DNA of 64,000 nucleotides. It comes from Limonium bicolor. Lineage: Eukaryota; Streptophyta; Magnoliopsida; Caryophyllales; Plumbaginaceae. Both the position numbers and the translations under genes were made by a program. The stretch is taken from positions 362,054,831 through 362,118,830 of the forward strand of contig CM041778.1 of assembly GCA_023374045.1 (NCBI GenBank). Direction: 5' to 3'. The notes under the pieces are model-generated. The model saw only the letters and a program-made list of their open reading frames with translations. It made no database searches and was not told the origin of the DNA. Below, piece by piece: positions 1-10,980 of the stretch (position 1 is the stretch's first letter; each line of letters starts with the position of its first letter).

Positions 1-882
1 AATCCATACAACACCTCATCCCATAAATCATTCCCATTTCCATACCGTTATTCTGTCCAACCTCTGTCCAAATATTAGTAGTCAAAATAGTGGAGCTGAA
101 TGAGAGTCTTTTCCAGATGATTTCTTCTACTTCTTATTCTGTCTTCTTTTTAACTATGTTGGGCTAAGTATATACTCTGGGTGAAGGTTAATTTATAGTC
201 TGTTTAATTATGTAATTTATGTTTTTAACGCGGTTTAATTTTAATACAGTTTGTTACGATTAAATGCTTATCTCTCGCCTTTTCATAAATTTCAAATGAA
301 TTTATTAAATGCTTTACAAATCTAGTTTGATCAGATCCGTGATAAATAGACAGGTTAATTAATCCGTAAATCTGTGGAAAGCTTATTATGATTTACTAAG
401 TTAGTACTTCAGACGCAAATATAATTTCTCGTACTAAATCCGTTTACATGTGTTTTGCTCGAATCTGGATTAGACCGAGCATGTTCTGGTAAACGAGTTG
501 TTTTGAGTCTATGATTTAGTCCTCAAGATAATAACATGAATTTTGCCAAACTATCACAATAAAACCGGTAGACATAGCATAAAAGAGCAGATTATATAAA
601 CCTGAACCTAGAGTCCCGTTTAATTTATCTTTTACTCAGTTTATTTTATCTGTCCTTTTTATTTATAAAAACAAGTCAGTTAATTCCCCCCTTCTGTGAC
701 AAAGCTTAGGTATTATATTATTTCACTCTAAGTCCGACGGTTCGATATCCGGTCGCTTCCATTGTACTATACTACTGCGACCGGGATTTTGTTTGCAGCC
801 CGTAAGGTATTTTGAGTTTTTAATTTCTTTTTCATTTGTTTTAAATATGTCAGTTCCAACCACTCACATTATCCTGTCTGCA
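1..882 (+). repeat. 5' LTR of element A (3' portion)
   Basis: Near-identical to the split 3' LTR of A at 16890-17108 plus 25567-26230, with only small indels. It ends in CTGCA directly before the primer site. Positions 740-815 hold the conserved U5 stem: TCCGGTCGC pairs with GCGACCGG across a loop containing CTATACTACT. Confidence 0.88.
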
Positions 883-885
883 AAA

Positions 886-903
886 TGGCGTCGTTGTCGG
901 GTA
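886..903 (+). other. Primer-binding site of element A (tRNA-Asp type)
   Basis: TGGCGTCGTTGTCGGG starts three bases after the LTR end. It matches the tRNA-Asp-type site of Athila elements (TGGCGCCGTTG...) apart from a CpG-to-TpG change in the GGCGCC core. The site was probably intact when the element last moved. Confidence 0.8.
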
Positions 904-1544
904 CTTGATTTATTCTAGTCCCTAAAGCCCCGGATAATTCACTTGCTATATTATAATATTTTGTTTATACTATTTGGTTTGTTGTTTATTTTATTTTTAC
1001 TAATTTCTGTCATTTAATTATTCCAGCAATTTAAATATCGTATTAATTACAGTCATTTATTTTTCCAGTCATTTAAATTTTCTATCATTTATTTTCCAGT
1101 TATTTAAATTTCCATTGTCCTTTAAATTTCAGTAATCTAATTTCTGTCATTTAAATTCTGTCATTTAAATTTTATGTCATTTAAATTCCAGTCAATTAAA
1201 TTCCAGTTCTTTATTTAATTGTCATTTAAATTCTAGTTATTTATTTTCTAGTCATTTGAATTACTGTCATTTAAATTCCCTTGTTATTTAAATTTCAGCA
1301 ATTTAATTCTGTCCTTTTTCTTTATTTTATTTTGCCATTTTCATTTACTTAACTGCATTTATTTCTATTTCTCTTAAGTTTATTTAATTTCGGTTTATGT
1401 ACTCTTGTTTTTTTTAAAAAAAAAATTCTCTGTTTTATTTTATTAATGGCTTCTTTTTGTTTGTTTAAATTCCCCCTCCATATTTCTTTATATTTTTTGT
1501 TTATTTAATCACATCACAAGTTTCTTTTGTTGTTTTGAGTGTGA
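904..1544 (+). repeat. Leader of element A with degenerate GTCATTTAAATTCC repeats
   Basis: Between primer site and gag, about 1000-1320 is built from a degenerate 13- to 20-bp repeat containing GTCATTTAAATTCCAG and variants. The rest is T-rich. The same repeat type fills the leader of element F at 62700-62910, although the two LTRs differ. No coding potential is seen. Confidence 0.7.
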
Positions 1545-2443
1545 ATGCCTATTACCAGGTCACACAGCCTTCCGGACAGTATTAATAACCATACGGTTAG
1601 CTACATCCCTGAGATCGAGAGAACTTTTCTGCGCACTTTAAGACAGAAACGATCTCAACAAAACACAACCACCACGGTAATAGAGACTAACCAGGAAGCA
1701 GACATGACATTTTCACCAGCTACAGTTCGTAACATCAACAGACCATCTAATCAAGGACTACTGCCCGTCATCATCCTTCCCCACCTTACCCAATCCGAAT
1801 ACGATGAGTGGCAAAAGCTGAAGCCATATCATCAGATCTGATGCGTGAAGGAGTTAGGCATGTTCGATGGCTCTAGTCCTGACGAAGCTCTGTTGCATGT
1901 CACCAAGTTTCTGCAGCATGCCAACAGTCTAACCGCGACAAACGCAGTACTCCAGTACGCGAGTCTGTCCCTGTTCCCTCACAGCCTGACGGGAAATGTG
2001 AGTAAATGGTACCACAGCCTTACACCAAGTACCATTGGTACTTGGGATGAAATGGCCACCAAATTCTACGACAAGTTCCTACCCCCAAGCCGAACATTAG
2101 AAATGATTGCTGAGATCTACAATTTCAAGCAGCTAGGGTCAGAAAACATCTGTGAAACTTGGGACCGTTTCAAAGGACTGCTACTGACGTGTCCTCACCA
2201 TGGTCTCACAAAAGAACAATGGTACTCTCCTCTTTAAGTGCTGATATTTTAAAAAAGCTAGGGGAACAGTTTCTGAATGGGATAGAGTCCCTCTGTGAAG
2301 AGATCAGAGACTGGGCCATAGGTGGATCAAGAGGAGGCACTCCAGGTTTATACCACGTAGGAGAAAGTGACAATAAGTTTGACCAGCTGATGAGAAGCCA
2401 CGAGCAACTCATGGAGAGCAACGCGCAGCAGGCAACGAGGTAA
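1545..2443 (+). pseudogene. Element A gag core, broken by a stop and frameshifts
   Basis: From the ATG at 1545 the frame reads PEIERTFLRTLRQ..., also seen at the start of element E's gag (48314). A TGA at 1839-1841 interrupts it where E has CGA (HQI-R-C), then the same frame continues to 2237. That stretch is a Ty3/gypsy retrotransposon gag domain: LFPHSLTGNVSKWYHSL, TWDEMATKFYDKFLPP, FKQLGSENICETWDRFKGLL, CPHHGL. Near 2220 the reading shifts frame (ILKKLGEQFLNGIESL) and shifts again near 2437 into the long downstream ORF. Gag would form the virus-like particle. This copy cannot make a complete one without readthrough and frameshifting, and I read it as decay. Confidence 0.85.
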
Positions 2444-2469
2444 GCACCCTGCAGAAAGTAGTTGAGCAG

Positions 2470-4239
2470 ATGGACATGAACTCCTACCCTCAACAAGCCA
2501 AGTCGATGACTTCCCGATCATCTACAACCCCTCCAGGCTATGCTCCTCTATCCCTATCATCTCCTGATGTTTCTTGTACGCAATGTGGTGGGCCACATGA
2601 TTATGAACAATGCCCCCAATTACAAGAATTAAAAGCAGCAGAGGAAGCAAACTTTGTTGGCAACAATTTAGGGTACAGACAACCATGGCAGCGCAACATG
2701 CACCCCAATTTTCAAGGAGGCCAAAGGCAGTATCAGCAACCGCCTTATGGCAATGATGCTTCTTCAAGCCGACTGACTCAACAACCTTCAAATCCCGACT
2801 CTGGAATGTCCCAAATGCAGGAGATGTTTAAGGCAATGATGAGTAAGACCCGAGACACACAAGATGAAGTCATAGCCCTTCGTAAAGACCAAAAAGCCTT
2901 GCAATCCCAAATCCAACAACTTCTCATCCAACAAAGACCTCCTGGCCAACTCCCCTCACAAACCAATCCAAATCCACAAGAATATGCAAACGTAATTCAT
3001 GTAGTGGACCAGCCCATCCCACTAGCTCAAAGGGAGCAACAACCCAAGAGTGAAATGGTCCATGAAGTGAAACAACGGGCTGAGGAAGAATATCTCGACA
3101 TGAACCAACTGAAGCTCTATGCCAAATTAGTTGAGATAAATGAAATGATGAAAGGTCCACTAAACCTTGCATCACAGCAACCGGAGAGCGAAATGGTTCA
3201 TATAGTGGACGACTTTACTGAGGATTTGAGTTACTCTCTATCACTACCCCCGTTCAAACCTGAGCAAACAACATCAAACCTTTTGCTTGAGCTTGAAGAC
3301 AAGCCATCAGAGGACAACTTCTACCTCAACTTCATGGAGTCTCCTTCCTCTGAAGTCAACTACCGTTATTTTCCCTCCTTCTCTATGCTATACCCAGAAA
3401 ATGAGGATAGTTACAACCTCAAAAATGAAGAGGAAGAAATGCCAGCTCCTGCCAGGACGTCCAAACAAAACACTACAATCAACTTCGAGAAGCCACCTCC
3501 CTCTGAAGTTGAATTCAATCAGGGCTCTTCCTATGAGCTTCTCCAAGAAGATGAGGATATATACATCCTCAAATTTGAGGAGGATGAGCCATCCAACTTT
3601 GATCTTCATCTGGAGGATCACGGCCTTCCCCTCTTGTGCACCAAAGAAGTAGGGTGGGAACTCGAAGTCGACTCGCTAAGTAAGAAGGCAGCCTTCCCAT
3701 TTGATCCAGGATCAGAATTTGAAGATACAATCCGCCCCGAAGTTCTCCCTACACCGTTCAACGCAGTTAAGGATGTCTTCATCCTTAAATTTGAAGAGGC
3801 GTCTCTACATCTAGATGATCCTCACACCAAGGATCGTCCATTGAAAAATCTGGGCCCTTATTCAAGGAAAAATAATGCCCGACCAACCCACTCATTGAAG
3901 CCCACTTCCACCTTCATTTTCGATCCAGGGGAGGATATTTACATCCTCGACTCTGAGCAAGGACCACCACTACCACCTTGCCTCCATACGGCTAAACAAC
4001 AAAAGGAGAATGTTTACATTCTCCAGTTTGAGGAAGAAAAACAACCATCACCCGGTTTTCTGTTCAAGATTAATTGCACCAAACACCTCCATCAAAACCA
4101 GTTTTTGTGGAGTTTGTATTTTCCTAATTTAATTGCTGCAGTAATACTTTGTTTTGATCCAGGTGGTTCGATCCTACTTGTTTCCAATTTCCTATTCCCG
4201 GTACTACCATTGTCAACTTTCATTTTTGATCCGGGATAA
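2470..4239 (+). CDS. Element A gag C-terminal protein: zinc knuckle, acidic YILxFEE repeats, FDPG tail
   Basis: A 589-codon open frame without internal stops. It is open upstream to about 2437, so the first Met is probably not a true start; it was the C-terminal part of gag. Near residue 37 is a knuckle (CTQCGGPHDYEQC), as in Athila gags. Residues 60-180 are rich in Q, N and P, with a helix-prone stretch. Residues 310-520 carry acidic repeats: EDSYNLKNEEEE, DEDIYILKFEED, KDVFILKFEEA, GEDIYILDSE, KENVYILQFEEE. The end is hydrophobic (LWSLYFPNLIAAVILCFDPGG) and closes with STFIFDPG. No protease, reverse transcriptase or integrase motif is present. Elements B and F encode shorter relatives with the same knuckle, repeats and tail, so the tail is a family trait. 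Function unknown; RNA binding by the knuckle is inferred from gag biology. Confidence 0.75.
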   Translation: MDMNSYPQQAKSMTSRSSTTPPGYAPLSLSSPDVSCTQCGGPHDYEQCPQLQELKAAEEANFVGNNLGYRQPWQRNMHPNFQGGQRQYQQPPYGNDASSSRLTQQPSNPDSGMSQMQEMFKAMMSKTRDTQDEVIALRKDQKALQSQIQQLLIQQRPPGQLPSQTNPNPQEYANVIHVVDQPIPLAQREQQPKSEMVHEVKQRAEEEYLDMNQLKLYAKLVEINEMMKGPLNLASQQPESEMVHIVDDFTEDLSYSLSLPPFKPEQTTSNLLLELEDKPSEDNFYLNFMESPSSEVNYRYFPSFSMLYPENEDSYNLKNEEEEMPAPARTSKQNTTINFEKPPPSEVEFNQGSSYELLQEDEDIYILKFEEDEPSNFDLHLEDHGLPLLCTKEVGWELEVDSLSKKAAFPFDPGSEFEDTIRPEVLPTPFNAVKDVFILKFEEASLHLDDPHTKDRPLKNLGPYSRKNNARPTHSLKPTSTFIFDPGEDIYILDSEQGPPLPPCLHTAKQQKENVYILQFEEEKQPSPGFLFKINCTKHLHQNQFLWSLYFPNLIAAVILCFDPGGSILLVSNFLFPVLPLSTFIFDPG

Positions 4240-4250
4240 TGAAGAACATG

Positions 4251-4292
4251 CGTCTAGCTAGAGACGTTAAACCCGGGCGGCTTGGTGGGAGG
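4251..4292 (+). promoter_or_regulatory. Twin RNA hairpins just after the stop codon (element A)
   Basis: Hairpin 1 is CGTCT-AGCTAG-AGACG (4251-4266). Hairpin 2 is GTGGG-AGGCAA-TCCAC, closed by a G-U pair. The spacer contains GTTAAACCCGGGCGGCTTG. B (8444) and F (63783) have the same pair in the same place with compensatory changes in the stems. The GACGTTAAA just downstream also occurs after the integrase stop of H. Confidence 0.7.
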
Positions 4293-5422
4293 CAATCCAC
4301 TATCTACACTTTATCTTTCTTTATTTTGTTTCTCTTTTGTACTATATTTCCCTTTTATGTTAATAAAATTCGGGTTTTATGAGTTCTTGCCAGTGGTAGA
4401 ATATTCTTTACAGTACATTTCATGTAATCTACAGCTGCAATCAAGTGTCGGGGAGCTCTGCACACTCTGCGAAATCTGGGGAGTCACTCTTCTCTTCTGA
4501 TATTCATATTTCCCTTTTGTTTGTTTTGTGTAATTTCCTTTATCAGATTGCATGCCCTGTTAATTAATCTTTCTATGCAAGAGGGCATTGCTTGAGCTTC
4601 AGTGTGGGGAGTACTCGTACCCTCATAGATTGTTCTTAAGTTTTCTCTTTTGACAATTTGTTTAGATTTGTTGAGTTTGAAATAGTCAAAAGGGAGACAT
4701 AGAGGAACTATTGCAAACTACAAAATTATGGGGTACTAAAAAATTTCAACCATTTTAAAATTTATTCTGATTAGAAATTGATTTAAGTTTAGAAAAGAAT
4801 TATCATTTGGGCCTTTTTAGCTTTGAGCCGGATTTGAATTGGAATGAAAAGGTGGAAAAAGAACAAGGCAAGGTACTCCTTTGATCCAAACAGGCATATT
4901 CTGATCCTAAGCAGGCCTCGTCCACTTGGTTATTAAGTTCTTTGGGGTGCTTTATCACCTTAGCTACCTAAGGTATTTTATATCTGGATAGTTGACCTAA
5001 AACTACAAGGGTGGAGAGAAAAGTCTGAGGTTGAAAGGAAATTTAACTTCAATCGAGTATCTTTGCATTATGTACTTAAATGATAAAAACTTCTTTATTA
5101 TGGATCATGAGTATGTGGCATTGAAAGTATAATGGAATAAGATTTTACTTCATGCCCTTGTCGTTTCAGGAAATGTGAAAGAAAATAGTGGATTGGCTCA
5201 GGTTAAAACTGGATTCTTATGGTTTACTTCTCCTTTTAACAGTTTTTTTGTATGATTTCAAGGTTTTTTCAAAACTTAAAAAAAGGGAAGTTTCTAGTAC
5301 CCTTTAATCTAAAGTTGGTAGCAATTTTCTGTGCTCTCCCTGTTTGGTATTTTATATTACTGTTTAAAGATTCTGTCATAAGATTTTCTTGAGGAAAAGC
5401 AAAAGATAAGTATGGGGGCATT
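4293..5422 (+). other. Element A 3' noncoding region with conserved modules and polypurine tract
   Basis: No gene is seen. At 4577-4617 AGAGGGCATTGCTTGAGC...GTGTGGGGAG is a diverged form of the ATGAGGACATTG module of B, G and H. At 4865-5030 lies a module shared with B (9808-9980) and G (37838-38010, minus): AAGGCAAGGTACTCC, CAGGCCTCGTC, GGTTATTAAGTTC, GGGTGCTTTA, CTACCTAAGGT, GAGAGAAAAGTCTG. A second shared block is at 5101-5170 (ATCATGAGTATGTGG...). The purine-rich GTATGGGGGCA before TGATAAG at 5423 is the likely polypurine tract. Confidence 0.65.
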
Positions 5423-5725
5423 TGATAAGTGGAAACATATAGACTTTTAGGGTTTAATTACCTATAACTGCAACACTTTAGGCAAGTTTAACTTGCTAAG
5501 TGAATTTTCTAGATTTATGTTTTGATACGAACTGATACTTTTATAAAAATGCAGAAAAAAGGTCTTGGAATCACATAGTACATTCACGCTTCGCAACGCA
5601 ACAAACGGGGATTAAATCGGAGCTCAAACGAAGATTTTAGAGGGAAAATAATTCTCGTCCGGACCATGTGTTCGGACATGCAGGTCCGGACGCAACACTG
5701 GAAGCAAGCTCCACATAGTGTTCGA
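5423..5725 (+). repeat. 3' LTR of element A, first segment
   Basis: Starts TGATAAGTGGAAACATATAG after the purine tract and continues at 16602 after element B. Positions 5655-5695 hold CpG-rich inverted motifs (GTCCGGACC, TTCGGACATG, GGTCCGGAC). The last five bases, TTCGA, are the left TSD of B. Confidence 0.85.
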
Positions 5726-7386
5726 TGATAAGTGGAATATAGGCTTTAAGGGCTATTCACCTTTTAATCTGTTACAATTTAAGCAATGTTTCCACTTATT
5801 CTGGGTTTTTCTAAGATTGATTTTTGATATGAACTGATGCATTTTTTATGCTAAATATGAACACCCAAAGAAATGAAGATTTTACATCATAAGGATTGCA
5901 AGCAAAAGGGGAAACAAATCCGGAAAGAGGCAAAGATGGTTCACGTCCGGACAAGAGAGCCGGACCAAAATCCGGACGTCACATGTCCGGATCCGGATCA
6001 AGCGGACGTGACCCAATTCCAGATCCGAGAATTTCTGTGTTTTGTCCGGATCGGACAAAATCCGGACATATTCGAGTTTCAGATCTAAAAGTTCTGTGTC
6101 ACGTCCGGATCCGGACATAGATCGGACGTCACCAGAAACGAAAAATAAAAATGCAATCGCGGTAATCAAGCTTTCGGCGCAATTATCAGCCGAAAGCAGT
6201 TTAGCCCATACTTCCCTTAAATTAAGCAGCGGCAATGCTCAATTAATTTCCCCAACTCACCACACCACTAACCTATGTTTTTCTTCTAAGCCTATATAAA
6301 CCCAGCTCAATCCTTCATTTTGAATCGTCCCAGACTCTTAGAGTCTAAGCAATACACTCTCCTCCTCTCTACATATCATCTGTTCACCCACGATAATCTC
6401 TTCATCTCCATTCATAAATTTCCTCTGTAACTCATCTCCCTCACTCACAGACAGAACCTTGCTCACAGCGCTTCATTTACCCGCGTCCGGATCCGGACAG
6501 CACCAGGAGAACGCGTCCGGATCTGCGTCCGACCCAAGACAGCCGGACGTGACTCAGACGAGTGTGGAAATTGCAGAATCGGTGACGGCTTCTAAAATCA
6601 GTTTTTCTGCTAAATCCCTCTATCCTTATGCTGTTTATATTGAGCATTGTTATTTTGTCCATGGCTGAGTAGTCGCTTTTAATTTCGGTTTACTATGTAT
6701 CTCTAGAATAATTATTTCTGAACCTTTGTGATTTTCTGCAGTACACTAGAATAAAGTTCTTTTCCCTTATGAATTCCTAAACTTGTTAATCTGATCAATT
6801 AAATGAGTTTATCAGTTTGTTAGCTTATAAGTGAGAACTGCGGCTATCAATTGACTACAGGGAAAGAACCAGTTAGTATAGAGATGATAATTCCTCTAAA
6901 CACTAGCTGACCATTAATCTAGACTACACTTAAAGCAATTAGTAAACAGTGGATTCATAACGAGAGTTAGGATTCGGTCTTTGCTAATTAGAATTCGTGG
7001 AACGGGAGACCGAATACGAGTTATCCTTATTCTAGGGTTTTATTCTGAATTCTGTAGAAATCACTGAGGGGAAGAAATTGCAAAACCTAGAGAGAAGTAG
7101 TAAACCAGAATTTCCTTTATCAAACAAAATCGAAACAATTATTTACCTGTTATTTATCGCTTACTGAACTCCTTTACAACATTCACCATCACATACAAAA
7201 ACCCCCAATTTCCTGTTATTTATATTATTCTTGTTTGTGTGTAAGTAGAAATTAAACTAGCCACTGCCTCCTTGGATTCGATACTCAGGGAATACTCCAA
7301 GATTTAAACTTGCTATAATCGACCGGTACACTTGCCGTTAGGTTAAACCCCCCAACAACAATTTACCGTTAGGTTTTACCCCAACA
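5726..7386 (+). repeat. 5' LTR of element B
   Basis: 1661 bp, TG...CA, and close to the 3' LTR once C is removed. Polymorphisms are mostly single bases and short indels. The end region GGATTCGATACTCAGGGAAT corresponds to the U5 of the other Athila-like elements but is more diverged. Confidence 0.9.
5940..6300 (+). promoter_or_regulatory. LTR B promoter: TCCGGA palindrome array upstream of a TATA box
   Basis: Between 5944 and 6130 the motif TCCGGAC or its complement recurs, including the perfect palindrome GTCCGGATCCGGAC at 6103-6116. A TATA box (CTATATAAAC) is at 6292-6301, and transcription probably starts about 30 bp further on. A second small cluster of the motif lies at 6484-6550, inside the inferred transcript. 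The 3' LTR copy matches (10640-10840, TATA 15497-15504). Confidence 0.65.
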
Positions 7387-7392
7387 AGTTTT

Positions 7393-7410
7393 TGGCGCCG
7401 TTGTCGGGGA
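7393..7410 (+). other. Primer-binding site of element B (tRNA-Asp type)
   Basis: TGGCGCCGTTGTCGGGGA, six bases after the LTR end, matches the tRNA-Asp-type primer site used by Athila elements. The following 200 bp to the ORF is T-rich, with nothing else recognisable. Confidence 0.88.
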
Positions 7411-7614
7411 GGCACGGTTGCTTAGTTTAATTTTATATTGGTATTATCTCATTTAATTTTGTTTTTATTTAATTTTCTTTTTGTTATTAGTTTAATTTTC
7501 TTTTCTTTTGCATTTTGCTTTTTGTTCATTTTATTTTTATGTACATAGTTTTGTTTTTATTTTCTTCTTTATGTATATAATTTATTTTTCTTTTTTATTT
7601 CGAGGTACTTTGAT

Positions 7615-8429
7615 TTGATGGCTAGATATTACAATCCGCCAGGAGGTTGGCCCGGATATTACAACCAGTGGGTTGTATGCCAGACATGTGGAGGGGTTCA
7701 TGAAAGTTCTCACTGTCTGGTTCCTTTTGTCGAAAGCTGGAAACCAAAATCTGTTGAGCATGAGACCTACTTCATGTCGGAGATGAATGCAAGACTAGAC
7801 TATATGTCAGCTAAAATGGCTCTCATAATTGAAAGGTTAGAGGCTCGTGAGGTTAAACAACCTACTGCAGTAGCTGAGTGGAGTGATACGCAGCTTGATC
7901 ATTCGTCCCTGAAGTTACAGACACACCTGAGGTGGAGATCATGGAAAGGCCAGAGCTAGAGACTGAGCAAATTAGTGCAACTACAGAGTTAGAGAATGAT
8001 TTAATTTGTGAAGTTACCCGGCATATTCCCTCTCCACCCGTACTTGAGCCAGAGAGTCTTCCAGTCAACCTCCAGCTTGCACTTGTTAATGAACCGTTAG
8101 AGAGAAGTTACCTCGTCAACTTCAAGGAGCCCTTGATTCATGTTGAAGTTGATTTTCCTATTGGTTCATCCTTTGAGTTTCCACCGGATAACAAGGATGT
8201 TTACATTCTTGAATTTGATAAGGAGGACCAGCCAAAGTGCGATCTTCACATCAAGGATCTCCCATCTCAACACAACCACCTGACACTTAATTGGTGGAGT
8301 TTGCACTGTTATATTTGGAGTGTTGAGGTTTTATTTCCATTTGATCGGGGTCGTTTGATGAAGCTATATAATGCCCACTCCCCCTATCCTTTGAAGCCCA
8401 CATCGACATTCATTTTCGATCCCGGTTGA
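7615..8429 (+). pseudogene. Element B small knuckle protein with YILEF motif and FDPG tail, frameshifted
   Basis: The first frame (ATG 7615, or 7618 one codon on) encodes a knuckle near residue 22 (CQTCGGVHESSHC) and a helical stretch (MNARLDYMSAKMALIIERLEA). A one-base indel near 7897 moves the reading to a second frame (FVPEVTDTPEVEIMERPELE) that ends at 8429. The second part has one acidic repeat (NKDVYILEFDKED), a GRLMKLYNAH region, and the same C-terminus as A (LKPTSTFIFDPG). The gag core domain is absent, so this cannot build particles alone. Restoring one base would give about 270 residues. Related to the proteins of A and F; function unknown. Confidence 0.72.
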
Positions 8430-8443
8430 CCTTAGGGAGGTAA

Positions 8444-8493
8444 GGTCTAGCCAAAGACCGAAAAGATGGGCAGCTTGGTGGGAGGCAACCCAC
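8444..8493 (+). promoter_or_regulatory. Twin RNA hairpins after the stop codon (element B)
   Basis: Hairpin 1 is GGTCT-AGCCAA-AGACC; hairpin 2 is GTGGG-AGGCAA-CCCAC. Relative to A, the closing pair of hairpin 1 changes from C-G to G-C and the last pair of hairpin 2 from G-U to G-C, so pairing is kept. Confidence 0.7.
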
Positions 8494-10417
8494 AAGTATA
8501 CAATCTCTTCCCCACTTTCTTTTTACACTTTCCTATTACTTGATATAATTTTCTTTTAATCTATTGAGAATTTTTACTATTTTACAGCACGAGCCCCGAC
8601 TCACCTATTTCAATAAATAACCCTGCCTAGATCCACTTGAGTTCTTCTGGTTTTGCAGATTTAATTTTTCAGGTACTTCATTCTAATGCTAAACTGAACT
8701 CAAGTGTGGGGAAATATCATGGCAGTGTTCACCATGGATCAGGGAGTCCTTTCACACTCTTGCTATTTTATTTCTGCATTTCTTGTGTTTGTTTTATTTT
8801 TGTTTGATTATTTTTGGTAATGTTTCCTTTTTAAATAAATGAGGTGTTTTAGATTAATGGTTTTTAATTTAATTTAACATATATATAAAAAAAAAGAATA
8901 TTTCAACGCGTCCGGCTAAACCCAGCCGGACGCAAAGCCGGACGCTTACAAAACCAAATCCGTCCGGATCCGGACGGAATTCCGGACACCACTAAAACTC
9001 GCGCGCCGGTTTTATTTCTTTTCTTTCTTCTTTCTGTCTTCTTTTATTTTATTTGTTTTTCTGTACTTTTCTATTTTTCTGAATCGCTTTACTTTTTGTC
9101 TGTTAAAACTAACGGTACAACACGAGACTAACAGGTGAAGTGATGGTGTTTATATTTGCCGGTGCTTAAATTCTGAATTGCTAAGTTTCTTGTTTCTCTG
9201 AGCAGTAAAGCATTCGTCACTGATTTATTTACATGTCCTATCTACTGAGAAACGAATGGCTTGGGAAATTAGCAACTTTTACTCTGCACAACACGCTTAC
9301 TGTCTGTGACTCACGAGGAATATCTCGACCCCTGCAAAACTTCAAGTGTGAGGAAGAACATCTTCCTCAATCTATAACACCAGGGGAGTCTTAGTTCCTA
9401 ATTTAACTTATTAATGTTCCACCCTTCTTGCGTTGAGGGTTAATTATTGCACATACATCTATTATGAGTATAGCATGTTTTGAAAGCTCTTTTACATGCA
9501 TTTCTTTTCTGACCAATGAGGACATTGCTCCTCTTAAGTGTGAGGAAGGAAAGACCTTTCCCTGAAAACATGCTAGTTGTTCTTTAATGCCACACTTGCT
9601 TTTTGCTGCTTTAATGCCTGTGCACACCAAGTGAATTAAACCAAGTGAAAACCATAGGAATCGTTTTGCTTGATGAGGTTTGTATAAATAATTTTAATTA
9701 AAAATACTCTCTTTTCACTAAAACCTGGTAGATTGGCTAGTTGTGGAAACCAGATTATTTTAGCTTGGGATTTTGGAAATGAAGTGAATGTTTGGAATGA
9801 AAAGGATAAGGCAAGGTACTCCACTGATCAAAAATTTTATTCTTTCCTAACAATAGCAGGCCTCGTCTATCCGGTTATTAAGTCTTAAGGGTGCTTTAAC
9901 ACCTATCTACCTAAGGTCTTGGGATCTGGGATAGTTGGCCCAACACCATCTCAAGGATAGAGAGAAAAGTCTGGGTTACGGAATAACTCTGCAAAAATTT
10001 TCAATATTAGCTTGTTCTATACATAATTCTTGAAGAAGAATGCTTTCGCTTACAGAAGAGATAATTGCAGTTAAAATTATTCTTTTGATCATGAGTGTGT
10101 GGTGTTGAAAGGTATTGCGGAATAAGGCATTACTTCACACCCCTTGTCATCCAAAGGTTAGAGGAATGAAAATTGGTGGAAAGTCCCAAGCTAAGTTAAC
10201 TTGTTTTCTACAATCTAGTTTCTCTATGCTTTTACAAAATTGTTCTTCTTTCACTGTTTGTGAAAACCTACCTCTAAAGAGCAAGATTATTCTTTCATTT
10301 ATCACTTTGTTTGATTTCGCCCTGCACTTGTTTAATGTTGAGATTATTTTACGGTTTTAGAGATATTCTTATTCCTTATTTGCTTGAGGACAAGCAAAAG
10401 CTTAAGTGTGAGGAAGT
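8494..10417 (+). other. Element B 3' noncoding region
   Basis: No gene is seen. Features in order: CAAGTGTGGGGAAA at 8702; a TCCGGAC palindrome cluster at 8907-8987; hairpin CAATG-AGGA-CATTG at 9514-9527 followed by CTTAAGTGTGAGGAAGG; the module shared with A and G at 9808-9980, including the small hairpin GGTG-CTTTAA-CACC; the second shared block at 10087-10155; and a purine-rich AAGTGTGAGGAAGT just before the 3' LTR. Confidence 0.65.
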
Positions 10418-10980
10418 TGATAAGTGTGAAACATATAGGCTTTTAAGGGCTTAATTACCTTATAATCTGTTACAATTTAAGCAATGTTTCCCACTTATTC
10501 TGTGTTTTTCCTAAGATTGATGTTTTGATATGAACTGATGCATTTTTATATGCTAAATATAGGAAACACCCAAAGAAATGAAGATTTTACATCATAAGGA
10601 TTGCAACGCAACAAAAGGGGAACAAATCCGGAAAAAGAGGCAAAGATTGTTCACGTCCGGACCAAGAGAGCCGGACACAAATCCGGACGTCACATGTCCG
10701 GATCCGGACTCAAGCCGGACGTGACCCAATTCCAGATCCGAGAATTCAGTGTCTTGTCCGGATCCGGACATATTCCGAGTTTCAGATCTAAAAGTTCTAT
10801 GTCACGTCCGGATCCGGACACAGATCCGGACGTCACACAGAAACGAAAAATAAAAATGCAATCGCGCTGATAATCAAGCTTTCGGCGCAATTATCAGCCG
10901 AAAGCAAGTTTAGCCCATACTTCCCTTAAATTAAGCAGCGGCAATGCTCAATTAATTTCCCCAACTCACCACACCACTAA
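10418..10980 (+). repeat. 3' LTR of element B, first segment
   Basis: Matches 5726 onward, including the TCCGGA palindrome array. It stops at ACTAA (10976-10980), the left TSD of solo LTR C, and resumes at 15471. Confidence 0.9.

Noticed and set aside
5882..6299. ORFs of 70-117 codons on both strands
   Set aside because: Explained by the TCCGGA palindrome array in LTR B, reading similarly in both directions, and repeated in the 3' LTR.
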